Shown: positions 39,835 through 47,240, numbered from the stretch's first letter. The stretch: DNA of 64,000 bases from Saccharothrix sp. NRRL B-16314 (GCF_000716595.1 NZ_JNXC01000001.1:744001-808000); one strand, 5' to 3'. Translations and numbers: made by a program. The notes: generated by a model from the sequence alone, not told the origin.

Positions 39835-40011
39835 GTGGAAACGACCTGGTTGTCCGACCGCACCGAGTGGCTGGCGAGCCGCACGGAGTGGATGTCCGAC
39901 CGCACCGAGTGGCTGGCGGGCCGCACGGAGTGGATGTCCGACCGCACCGAGTGGCTGGCTCCCCGGGCCACCGCCGTGGCGGGCGCTTACGAGTTGGTCT
40001 CCGTTCGGTGA
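39835..40011 (+). CDS. Repetitive Trp/Arg peptide, possible RiPP-like precursor or scaffold
   Basis: 58 codons from GTG 39835, with AAGGAG ending 6 nt upstream, as good an SD as any in the window. After M-E come six seven-residue units of the form T-[TE]-W-[LM]-[SA]-x-R: T-T-W-L-S-D-R, T-E-W-L-A-S-R, T-E-W-M-S-D-R, T-E-W-L-A-G-R, T-E-W-M-S-D-R, T-E-W-L-A-P-R. A non-repetitive tail of 14 residues (A-T-A-V-A-G-A-Y-E-L-V-S-V-R) ends the peptide. There are no cysteines, signal peptide or membrane segment. It is first in an operon with an exporter and six enzymes and is followed by a hairpin, an arrangement common for precursor peptides. I do not recognise the family. Translation is inferred; the repeat might act only as DNA or RNA. 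Confidence 0.6.
   Translation: METTWLSDRTEWLASRTEWMSDRTEWLAGRTEWMSDRTEWLAPRATAVAGAYELVSVR
39841..39966 (+). repeat. Six tandem 21-bp units (42-bp higher-order repeat)
   Basis: Units at 39841, 39862, 39883, 39904, 39925 and 39946, alternating between two types: ACC GAG TGG CTG GC. ..C CG. and ACG GAG TGG ATG TCC GAC CGC. The second and fourth type-two copies are identical, so duplication of a 42-bp pair is recent. No spacers are present, so it is not CRISPR. The period keeps all three frames open. Confidence 0.9.
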
Positions 40012-40017
40012 CCCGAC

Positions 40018-40047
40018 GCGCCGGGGCGGCTTCCGCCGCTCCGGCGC
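40018..40047 (+). promoter_or_regulatory. Strong hairpin between the peptide and exporter genes
   Basis: GCGCCGG (40018-40024) pairs with CCGGCGC (40041-40047), and inside it GGCGG pairs with CCGCC, leaving a 3-nt loop and a 3-nt bulge. It lies 6 nt after the peptide stop and 47 nt before the exporter start. With no T-run, it may be an attenuator, processing site or 3' stabiliser rather than a full terminator. Confidence 0.6.
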
Positions 40048-40097
40048 ACGGTCGTCGCAACAGGCCGTCTCGGCACGGAGGACCGGAGGATTCGTTG

Positions 40098-40967
40098 TTG
40101 GTCCCACTGGGGGTTCTGCTCGTGGCCGTCGCCGCGGTCGCGCACGCGGGGTGGAACGTGTGCGCCAAGCGGGTATCGGACGGCGGCGCGGGTTTCGTGT
40201 GGCTCTACAAGATCGTCGGCAGCCTGCTGGTCTTGCCGGTCGGCCTGGTGTTGCTGTTCCGGGAAGGCCTGGTGGACCTGCCCGCTGTGCTGCTGGCCGT
40301 CGCGGTCGGCGCGTTGTTCCAGCTCGCGTACTACGTCCTGCTGCAACTCGGCTACGCGAAGTCCGACCTGTCGGTGATCTACCCGCTGTCCAGCGGGATG
40401 GCGCCGCTGTTCTCGGTCACGGCGGCGGTGGTGCTGCTCGGTGAGCGACCAGGACCGCTGGGGCTGGTCGGAGTCCTGGTGGTCGTCGTCGGGGTGGTGA
40501 TCATCAGTGCCTACCGCTCAACCGGTGACTCCACCCGCACCGCGAAGATCTACGGCGTCGCGTTCGGCACGCTGATCGGGCTGGCCAACACCGCGGCGAC
40601 GCTGTGGGACAAGCAGGCCGTCTCCGGACTGGGCCTGTCGCCGTTCCTCTTCTACTGGGGCATCTCGGTGTTCGAGGTGCTGCTGCTGGCGCCGGTGGCG
40701 CTGCGCGACCGACCCCGGTTGCGCCGGCTGTGGACCCACAACCGGCGCGAGGTGCTCCTGGTCGGCGTGTTGGCCCCGACCGCCTACGTGATCGTGCTGT
40801 TCGCGTTGCGCATCGCACCGGTCAGCGTCATCGCGCCCGCAAAAGAGTTCAGCGTCGTCATGGCCTTGGTCGGGGCGTGGCTCTTCCTGAAGGAGAAGGA
40901 ACTCGCCCGCCGGTTCGTAGGCGCCCTCGTGGTGACCGGCGGGGTGTTGATGCTGACTTACTCGTGA
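40098..40967 (+). CDS. EamA/DMT-family transporter
   Basis: 289 residues from TTG 40098 (GGAGGA at 40085-40090, 7 nt upstream; TTG 40095 is an alternative). Ten hydrophobic segments in two five-helix EamA repeats, the second starting near residue 150. The N-terminal half has H-A-G-W-N-V-C-A-K-R and Y-P-L-S-S-G-M-A-P-L, the typical EamA pattern; the C-terminal half repeats it as A-K-E-F-S-V-V-M-A-L-V-G. The family exports amino acids, small metabolites or drugs, or carries sugar-nucleotides. In this operon it could export the product. Its partner genes follow within 80 bp. Confidence 0.85.
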   Translation: MVPLGVLLVAVAAVAHAGWNVCAKRVSDGGAGFVWLYKIVGSLLVLPVGLVLLFREGLVDLPAVLLAVAVGALFQLAYYVLLQLGYAKSDLSVIYPLSSGMAPLFSVTAAVVLLGERPGPLGLVGVLVVVVGVVIISAYRSTGDSTRTAKIYGVAFGTLIGLANTAATLWDKQAVSGLGLSPFLFYWGISVFEVLLLAPVALRDRPRLRRLWTHNRREVLLVGVLAPTAYVIVLFALRIAPVSVIAPAKEFSVVMALVGAWLFLKEKELARRFVGALVVTGGVLMLTYS

Positions 40968-41047
40968 TCCGCCGGTTCGGCTCGACGAACCCACGACCGG
41001 CATTTTTGAACTGTTCCTGTCCGCTCGTTCGCAAACATGGGAGAAGT

Positions 41048-42046
41048 ATGTCCGCCAAGCATGTCCTGGTTACCGGTGGCGCGGGGTTCATCGGCCGAAA
41101 CATGATCCGGAGGATGGTGCGGGACGGGTACGAGATCACCTCGCTCGACAACTACAAGATCGGTGGCAAGGAATTCCTGCCACCGGACGTCCGGGAGAGC
41201 GTGAACTGGGTGGAGGGCGATTCCCGCGACCACCGGCTGGTGGCCGAGGCGGTGAAGGGCAAGGACGCCGTCATCCACCTCGCCGCGCCGTCGTCGTTCC
41301 TGATGTACGAGGAGGACCCGATCGACGGGGCCCACGTGACGACGCACGGCTTCCTCAACATCCTGGAGGCGGTGCGCCGCAGCGACGTGGAGAAGCTGGT
41401 CTACGCCAGCACCAGCGCCGTCTACGAGGGCAACCCGGTGCCCTACGTCGAGGGCATGGAGATCAAGCCGCCGGACCTCAAGGCGCTGTCGAAGAAGTGG
41501 AACGAGGAGGCGGCCCGCCAGTACTCCGAGCGGTACGGCATCAAGGCCATCGGGATGCGGCCGTTCAGCGTGTACGGCCACGACGAGTTCAGCAAGGGCG
41601 GCTACGCCAACGTCATCTCCCTGTTCGCCTGGGCCGCGCTCAACGGCGTCCGCCCGGTGTTGTGGGGCGACGGGAACCAGACGCGGGACTTCATCTACGT
41701 CGAGGACGCGGGCTACGCGTTCCAGCTCGCGCTGGAGACCGACCTGGAGACGCAGGAGTTCAACGTCGGCACCGGGATCGAGACGACCTTCAACGAAGCG
41801 TTGGCGTTGGTCGGCGAGGAGATGGGCGTCGAGCTGGAGCCGGAGTACGTGCCGGTGCCCATCGCCATCTACGCCGAGCGGCTGCTCGCCGACACCACCC
41901 TGGCCGGTGAAGTGCTGGGCTTCGAGCCGACGATCAGCGTCCGCGAGGGCGTGCGCCGGGTCGTGGAGGCCGGTCGGGAGGCCAAGTCGCAGTGGCCGGA
42001 CCTCGGCTCGATGCAGATGTACTTCGAAACCCTCCCCAAGTCCTGA
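41048..42046 (+). CDS. NAD-dependent epimerase/dehydratase-like SDR without the catalytic Tyr
   Basis: 332 residues from ATG 41048 (GGGAGA just upstream). Extended SDR: the nucleotide-binding motif T-G-G-A-G-F-I-G (9-16), an acid at the end of the second strand (S-L-D-N-Y), I-H-L-A-A, the catalytic Ser/Thr region Y-A-S-T-S-A-V-Y, and a substrate part with R-P-F-S-V-Y-G and W-G-D-G-N-Q-T-R-D-F-I-Y-V-E-D, as in nucleotide-sugar epimerases. The usual Y-x-x-x-K reads K-A-L-S-K: the lysine is kept but the tyrosine is replaced by lysine. It may therefore use another acid/base, act only in binding, or act on an unusual substrate. The next gene is a glycosyltransferase, consistent with sugar chemistry. 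Confidence 0.85.
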   Translation: MSAKHVLVTGGAGFIGRNMIRRMVRDGYEITSLDNYKIGGKEFLPPDVRESVNWVEGDSRDHRLVAEAVKGKDAVIHLAAPSSFLMYEEDPIDGAHVTTHGFLNILEAVRRSDVEKLVYASTSAVYEGNPVPYVEGMEIKPPDLKALSKKWNEEAARQYSERYGIKAIGMRPFSVYGHDEFSKGGYANVISLFAWAALNGVRPVLWGDGNQTRDFIYVEDAGYAFQLALETDLETQEFNVGTGIETTFNEALALVGEEMGVELEPEYVPVPIAIYAERLLADTTLAGEVLGFEPTISVREGVRRVVEAGREAKSQWPDLGSMQMYFETLPKS

Positions 42047-42143
42047 GCGGACTGCCGCACCTGCCCTCCACCGGCAGGTGCGGCCCCCGCCCGTCGCCAC
42101 CCGCCCGAGACGCACACCCGCCCCGAGACGACCAGGAGCGCGC

Positions 42144-43445
42144 GTGACCACAGTGCTGGCGCTGACCGACGCACCCGACGACGTCGAGAAGTTCTGCGTC
42201 GAGGGGGAACTCCTCCTCTTCCGCATCGCGCAACTGCCGACCGACCGGCACGACTTCGCCTTCTTCGAGCAGCAGTACCGGACGCTCGCCGAGTCCTGCG
42301 ACCTGTCGAAGGTCGACCTGGTCATCGCCGAGTACGTGGACTCCCTGCCGCTGCTGTACTTCATGCGCCGCGACGGCTACCACTGCCCGGCGCTGATGAT
42401 CCCGCACACCAATCCGTACCCGCTGAACATCCTGTTCTACTTCCTGCTCGTCGCCGCGCACCCGCACCCGGCCGACCTGGTGATCTGCGGCTCCACCAAC
42501 GCGGCCAACGCCTACCGGCGGCTGACCGGCATCCCGGCGCGCAACATCTGCACGTTCGGCATCAAGAACGTCTACCGGCCGCGGGACCGCGCCGCGAGCA
42601 GGCGTGCGCTCGGTCTGCCGGAAGACCGCCGCATCCTGCTGTACACGGGCCGGTTCATGAACGACAAGGGCCTGGGCCCGCTGCTGGAGGCGTACGAGCT
42701 CGTGCGGGAGTCACGGCCGGACGCGTTGCTCGTCATGTCCGTGACGCACGTCGACCCGCCGTACTACAACCGCCTCGCACCCCGGATGGGCGACGCGGTC
42801 CTCTTCCAGCGGCTCGAGCGCGCGTCGACCGTCGACCTGTACAACTCGGCCGACGTCTACTGGTCCGGCGCTACGAGCATCTTCGAGACCTACGGCAAGG
42901 CGCCGCTGGAGGCCCTGGCGTGCGGGGTGCCGGTCGTCGTGCCGCGGTGGGACGGCTTCCCCTACTTCATCGGGTCGCACAACGGGGCGCTTGCCGAGGT
43001 GGAGGCGGTCGCAAAGGGTGTCAGCCCCTACGACTTCGCCCGCGTGCGGCCGGACGGCCTGGCCGCCGCCTGCGTCGACGTCCTCGACCGAGCCGCCGAC
43101 CTGCGCGTCGAGCTGCCCGCGTGGGGCACCTACGACCACACCATGGTCGTGCTCACCGCCCTGGTCCGCGACCTGACCGCGACCGGCCGGGCCACGGAGC
43201 CCGTCGACGCGGACCGCGGGCTCCACGTCGACGGGCTGCCGGAGTCCGTGCGGGCCGTGCTCACCCACCACGGGCTGCGCACGACCCGGGACATCGTCGT
43301 GGAGGCGCAGCGGCAGGGGCTGGTGGACCGCCGCTCGGTCGGCGACCCCGTCCTGCTGCGCCGCCTGCACGAGGACGTTTTCGGGCCGATGGCAGCCGAT
43401 CCGGCCACGGTCGCCGCAGAAGAGCCGCTCGCGGTCACCACATGA
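42144..43445 (+). CDS. GT4-family glycosyltransferase
   Basis: 433 residues from GTG 42144 (AGGAG 5 nt upstream). GT-B fold of family 4: a C-terminal nucleotide-sugar domain starting near R-I-L-L-Y-T-G-R-F-M-N-D-K-G-L, and the retaining-enzyme E-x7-E motif in F-E-T-Y-G-K-A-P-L-E-A (Glu248 and Glu256). The N-terminal domain lacks the usual glycine-rich loop, but a H-T-N-P-Y-P-L segment may serve for acceptor binding. About 100 residues follow the GT-B core without known motifs. It would transfer a sugar from a nucleotide donor to a small molecule, lipid or peptide; the acceptor is unknown. Its stop overlaps an upstream ATG of the next frame. Confidence 0.83.
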   Translation: MTTVLALTDAPDDVEKFCVEGELLLFRIAQLPTDRHDFAFFEQQYRTLAESCDLSKVDLVIAEYVDSLPLLYFMRRDGYHCPALMIPHTNPYPLNILFYFLLVAAHPHPADLVICGSTNAANAYRRLTGIPARNICTFGIKNVYRPRDRAASRRALGLPEDRRILLYTGRFMNDKGLGPLLEAYELVRESRPDALLVMSVTHVDPPYYNRLAPRMGDAVLFQRLERASTVDLYNSADVYWSGATSIFETYGKAPLEALACGVPVVVPRWDGFPYFIGSHNGALAEVEAVAKGVSPYDFARVRPDGLAAACVDVLDRAADLRVELPAWGTYDHTMVVLTALVRDLTATGRATEPVDADRGLHVDGLPESVRAVLTHHGLRTTRDIVVEAQRQGLVDRRSVGDPVLLRRLHEDVFGPMAADPATVAAEEPLAVTT

Positions 43446-43474
43446 CCTCACCGCGTGACAAGGAGGCAATTGCC

Positions 43475-44671
43475 ATGCCGATCGAACCCGACAGCTCCAG
43501 GTGCGTCCGATGCGGGATGCCGCTGTCCTACGACCGGTACGTCGCCACGGTGGAAGGCGATCCGGTCTCGCCCGACCCCGAGCTGTGCGCGCACTGCGCG
43601 GGTGTCGCCGCACCCTCACCGGAGGTCGAGCGGCCGGTCGCCGAGGACCGCAGCGCGCAGTTGGACCTGCTCCTGCGCGTCTACCGGGAGAGCGCGGCCT
43701 GGCCACGTGACGCCGGTGCGGTCGCCCGTGAACTGGGCGTGCCCGCGGACGCGGCGCCCGCCGCGCTGATCGAGAGCGTGCCCGAACGCAGGTCCGGCTC
43801 CCGCTACGACGCCGTCGTGCTGTTCAGCGGCGGCAAGGACTCCAGTTGGATGCTCATGAAGCTGGCCCAGCGCGGCGACCTGAGGGTCGTGGCCTGGATG
43901 CTCGACCAGGGCTACCAGTCGCCCGCGGCACTGGCCAACGCCGAGTCGCTGTGCGAGAAGCTCGGTGTCGAGCTGGTCATCACCCGGCCGGAGCAGGACC
44001 CGATGAACACGCTGTTCCGGCTCGGGTTCGCGGTGAACGAGGAGCAGGACCCGCACCTGCTGCGTGCGGCGATGTCCTACGGCCCCGCGTGCTGGCCGTG
44101 CTTCTCCACGATCGTGGCGCAGTCGTCGGTCTTCTGCCACGAGAAGGACGTGCCCCTCTGCTTCATCGGCACCCAGAAGGGGCAGAACCGCACCAACATG
44201 CGGGGCAAGCCGTACGTGCCGGGTGGGGCGCTGCCCCCGTTGGACGCCGCGGTCGAGGACATGGTGTCGATGCTGCGCGCCCATGCCGAGGCCAAGGCGC
44301 CGGAGGCGGCCGAGCTGCTGCGCACGTTCCGCACCCGGACGGTCATGGTGCCGTTCTACGAGTTCATCCCCCAACCGACCCTGGAGCGCAAGATCGCCGA
44401 CCTGGAGGCACTGGGTTGGGCCGTGCCGCGCAACACCGGCTCGTGCAGCACCAACTGCATGATGAACGAGCTCGGCTACCGGATCATGCGCAACCAGTAC
44501 GGCTTCGACATCTACCAGATCATGGAGGCCCACGAGCGCCGGCTGATGCCGGACCCGACGCCCGCGGGCATCGCCGTGCTGGACGAGGAAGCGATCCGGC
44601 GCGGGGCGAAGCTGATCCAGCTCACCCCGGTCGAACGCCTCAAGTGGGGTGTGGACAGGGGCCCGGCGTGA
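43475..44671 (+). CDS. PP-loop ATPase with zinc-ribbon (N-acetyl sugar amidotransferase/thiolase-like)
   Basis: 398 residues from ATG 43475, chosen for the AAGGAGG 8 nt upstream rather than ATG 43442. The N-terminal zinc ribbon has C10-x-x-C13 and C38-x-x-C41. The PP-loop ATP-pyrophosphatase motif S-G-G-K-D-S is at 118-123. Further cysteines, C206-W-P-C209 and C324-x-x-x-C328 in G-S-C-S-T-N-C, are candidates for metal or sulfur binding. The layout resembles N-acetyl sugar amidotransferases (PseA/WbpG type), which adenylate a carbonyl and replace it with nitrogen, and also tRNA/small-molecule thiolation enzymes. The class V PLP gene overlaps its stop. Amidination or sulfur insertion into a sugar or peptide is plausible; the actual reaction is open. 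Confidence 0.8.
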   Translation: MPIEPDSSRCVRCGMPLSYDRYVATVEGDPVSPDPELCAHCAGVAAPSPEVERPVAEDRSAQLDLLLRVYRESAAWPRDAGAVARELGVPADAAPAALIESVPERRSGSRYDAVVLFSGGKDSSWMLMKLAQRGDLRVVAWMLDQGYQSPAALANAESLCEKLGVELVITRPEQDPMNTLFRLGFAVNEEQDPHLLRAAMSYGPACWPCFSTIVAQSSVFCHEKDVPLCFIGTQKGQNRTNMRGKPYVPGGALPPLDAAVEDMVSMLRAHAEAKAPEAAELLRTFRTRTVMVPFYEFIPQPTLERKIADLEALGWAVPRNTGSCSTNCMMNELGYRIMRNQYGFDIYQIMEAHERRLMPDPTPAGIAVLDEEAIRRGAKLIQLTPVERLKWGVDRGPA

Positions 44672-45903
44672 GTCCGCCGGGTCCGCCGTCATGGGACCAG
44701 GTCCGCGCGGAGTTCCTGCTCGACCCGTCCTACGCGCACCTGTCGATGTCGCTGGTCGCCTCGCACCCCGGTCCGGTCCGGGCAGCGGTCGAGCGACACC
44801 GCGCGGGCCTGGACGCGAACCCGGCGCTGTACTTCCACCACCGCGACGACCTGGTGCGCGTGGTGCTCGACCGCGCGGGCGCCTACCTCGGCGCCGCGCC
44901 CGGCGACATCGCGCTCACCGACAGCACCACCGCCGGCCTGGCCGTCGTGCTGGCCGGTTTTCGGCTGCGGCCGGGTGACGAGATCGTCAGCACCGCGCAC
45001 GAGCATTACGCCGCCTCCGAGATGCTCCGGTTCAAGGCCGCCGCCAGTGGCGCGCGGCACCGGGTGATCCGGCTCTACCGGGAACCCCGGCTGGTGACGG
45101 AGGAGGAAGTCGTGTCCGCGCTGCGCGAGGGCATCTCCGACGAGACCCGGCTGCTGGTGCTCACCTGGGTGCACTCGGGCACCGGCGTCAAACTGCCGCT
45201 CGGCCGGCTCGGCGAGCTGGTCGCCGAGGTCAACCGGGGCCGGGCGGAAGGCCGTGAGGTGCTGGTCTGCGTCGACGGCGTGCACGGCTTCGGCGTGGAG
45301 GACTTCCGGGTCGCCGACCTGGGGTGCGACTTCTTCGTCACCGGGTGCCACAAGTGGCTGTTCGGGCCGCGCGGCACCGGCCTGGTGTGGGGCAGCCGGC
45401 GGGGGTGGGACGCGGTCACCCCGGTCTCGCCGTCGTTCGACGTGGAGGTGTTCTGGCCCTGGTACCTGGGGTTCTCGCCGGACGACGTCGCGCCCCCGGG
45501 ACGGAGGTTCAGCCCAGGCGGGTTCCCCGCCTTCGAGCACCGGTGGGCGTTGGCCGAGGCGTTCGAGTTCCACACCGCGATCGGCAGGACCGCGGTGGCA
45601 GCGCGGACCAGACAGCTCAACGACCGCTGCCAGGAGGGCTTGGCCACCGTGCCGGGAGTGTCGGTGCGCACCCCGGTCGACCCGGCGCTGTCGGCGGGGA
45701 TGGTCTGCTTCGACGTGGCGGACGTGCCGCCGGACGTGGTGGTCGAACGGCTCCTCGAGGCCCGTGTCGTCGCCGGTCAGACGCCCTACCGCAGCAGCGC
45801 CGTCCGCTTCGCCCCGAGCGTGGTGAACTCGCCGGCCGACGTCGACCGCGGCGTCGAGGCGTTGAGCGCCCTTGTCCCCGGTCTCACCGATGCCGAGAGG
45901 TGA
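44668..45903 (+). CDS. Class V PLP-dependent enzyme (isopenicillin N epimerase/EgtE-like)
   Basis: 411 residues from GTG 44668, overlapping the PP-loop gene by 4 nt. Fold-type I: a Thr-rich phosphate loop (T-D-S-T-T-A-G-L), H-E-H-Y-A-A-S, the V-D-G-V-H-G-F-G aspartate strand and the PLP lysine Lys229 in G-C-H-K-W-L-F-G-P-R-G-T-G. The C-terminal part (V-R-F-A-P-S-V-V-N-S) is of the CefD type and has no catalytic Cys loop, so it is not a classical cysteine desulfurase. Related enzymes epimerise amino acids, cleave C-S bonds (EgtE) or transaminate. Paired with a PP-loop enzyme it may supply sulfur or nitrogen, or modify an amino-acid building block. Confidence 0.82.
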   Translation: MSPPGPPSWDQVRAEFLLDPSYAHLSMSLVASHPGPVRAAVERHRAGLDANPALYFHHRDDLVRVVLDRAGAYLGAAPGDIALTDSTTAGLAVVLAGFRLRPGDEIVSTAHEHYAASEMLRFKAAASGARHRVIRLYREPRLVTEEEVVSALREGISDETRLLVLTWVHSGTGVKLPLGRLGELVAEVNRGRAEGREVLVCVDGVHGFGVEDFRVADLGCDFFVTGCHKWLFGPRGTGLVWGSRRGWDAVTPVSPSFDVEVFWPWYLGFSPDDVAPPGRRFSPGGFPAFEHRWALAEAFEFHTAIGRTAVAARTRQLNDRCQEGLATVPGVSVRTPVDPALSAGMVCFDVADVPPDVVVERLLEARVVAGQTPYRSSAVRFAPSVVNSPADVDRGVEALSALVPGLTDAER

Positions 45904-45908
45904 TCACC

Positions 45909-46736
45909 TTGTCCGATGTCCGACCGGTGCTGCGTGCCGCGTTCGACGCGGTCGCCGACCGCTACGACCCCTTCGACGTCGACTACTTCCAGCCGGTGGG
46001 ACGCCGAGTGGTCGAACTGGCCGGAATCCGCGCCGGCGACGCGGTGCTGGACGTGGGGTGCGGGCGGGGTGCCGCCCTGTTCCCGGCCGCCGCCGCGGCA
46101 GGCCGTGACGGCCGCGCCGTCGGCATCGACCTGTCCGAGGCGATGGTGGCGGCGACGGCGGCCGAAGTGCGTGCCCTCGGCCTGCCCGGGGTCGAGGTCC
46201 TGCGGATGGACGGCCAGGACCCGGACTTCCCGGCGGGCTCGTTCGACGCGGTGATCGGCAGCATGAGCGTGCACATGCTGCCGGACACCGGCGCGGCGTT
46301 CGCCCGGTTCCGGGAGTTGCTGCGGCCCGGCGGCAGGCTGTGCGTGTCCGCCCCCACCACCGTGCTGACCCCGCGCCCCCTGATCTTCGGCCTCGCCTCG
46401 ATCGCCAAGTGGGTGACGGAGTACGAGTCCGGCACCCGCGTCTACCCCCAGTCCTCGGCGTTCGGCGGGGAGGAGCGCGTCCTGGCCGACCTGCGGACCG
46501 CAGGGTTCCGCGTGGCCGCCGTGCGCGACGAGGTGCTGCACCTGACGGCGGCCTCCGGCCGGGCGCTGGTCGACTGGACCTGGACGCACGGCATGCGGCT
46601 GTTCTGGGAGCGGGTGCCCGCGGACCGGCGGGCGGAAGTGGCGGCCGACATCGAGGCCGAGGCCGAGACCCACCGCGATCCGGACACGGGACTGGTGACG
46701 ATCCCGACGATGGTCAGCTACGTCGTCGGCCGGTGA
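45909..46736 (+). CDS. Class I SAM-dependent methyltransferase
   Basis: 275 residues from TTG 45909. The SD GAGGTGATC (45897-45905) complements the 16S end over nine bases, favouring TTG over the GTG at 45900. Rossmann methyltransferase of the UbiE/COQ5-like type: D-V-G-C-G-R-G (48-54), G-I-D-L-S-E-A-M-V with the ribose-binding Asp, an M-D-G-Q-D strand and F-D-A-V-I-G-S-M-S. It would methylate O, N or C of a small molecule. Last gene of the operon, 5 nt after the PLP enzyme. Confidence 0.85.
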   Translation: MSDVRPVLRAAFDAVADRYDPFDVDYFQPVGRRVVELAGIRAGDAVLDVGCGRGAALFPAAAAAGRDGRAVGIDLSEAMVAATAAEVRALGLPGVEVLRMDGQDPDFPAGSFDAVIGSMSVHMLPDTGAAFARFRELLRPGGRLCVSAPTTVLTPRPLIFGLASIAKWVTEYESGTRVYPQSSAFGGEERVLADLRTAGFRVAAVRDEVLHLTAASGRALVDWTWTHGMRLFWERVPADRRAEVAADIEAEAETHRDPDTGLVTIPTMVSYVVGR

Positions 46737-46809
46737 CCCGTGAGCGCGTCCGGGCCGGCGCGGGCCGTGCCCGGGCGCACCGCGGTCGGCGCGGGCCGCC
46801 GCACCCGTC

Positions 46810-47178
46810 TCACGGCCGCCGGCGGGACTTGGCCAGGGCGCGGGCTCGCGCCACCAGGTCGTCGACCAGGTCGGCGTCGGCGACGGGGGGAGCGGCGTCC
46901 TCGCAGCACGGCGGTTTGGTGCGCTTTTCGGTCAGTTTCGGGCGCACGCCGGCTAGTTCGTACAAAGTCTCGTAAAGGTCCCGGCCGGGATCGTCGTCGT
47001 GCGGTCCGACGAGCAATATCCACGCGGTCCGGGGGGTGGGGAATGCGACTATCACGCGATCGGCGCCGCGGAGGTGTTTCACGCAGAGCCGGGGCAGTGG
47101 TTCGGGGCCCGTCACGCGGTACCCGAGGGCCAGGCAGCCGCTGTGCGCCAGTTCGTCCAGGAACCTCTCGTACGCCAC
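46810..47178 (-). CDS. Small protein, possible RelE-like toxin
   Basis: 122 residues from GTG 47178; the frame is open back to 47259, so an earlier non-ATG start is possible. Visible pattern: F-L-D-E-L-A-H-S-G, then L-C-V-K-H-L-R-G-A-D-R-V-I-V-A-F and W-I-L-L-V-G-P-H-D-D-D, then D-L-Y-E-T-L-Y-E-L-A-G. Alternation of a basic strand, hydrophobic strands and a terminal helix resembles RelE/HigB-type mRNA interferases, but catalytic residues cannot be fixed. The C-terminal 45 residues are basic and low complexity, with two adjacent cysteines. It directly follows a helix-turn-helix gene, as toxins follow or precede antitoxins. A wrong call is quite possible. Confidence 0.5.
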   Translation of the reverse strand: MAYERFLDELAHSGCLALGYRVTGPEPLPRLCVKHLRGADRVIVAFPTPRTAWILLVGPHDDDPGRDLYETLYELAGVRPKLTEKRTKPPCCEDAAPPVADADLVDDLVARARALAKSRRRP

Positions 47179-47240
47179 CCGCGCGGCACCGCGCAGGCCT
47201 GCCGCCTGGTGACTGGCGACCGGCGTCTCGACGACCTTGA

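Noticed and set aside
39841..39966. CRISPR array.
   Set aside because: Units are directly adjacent without spacers, and no cas genes are in the window.
39717..40097. N-terminal extension of the EamA gene through the 21-bp repeat (repeats of V-R-P-H-R-V-A-G).
   Set aside because: The extension has no SD and no membrane-protein character. A GGAGGA-supported TTG start lies at the first membrane helix, and the better SD belongs to another frame.
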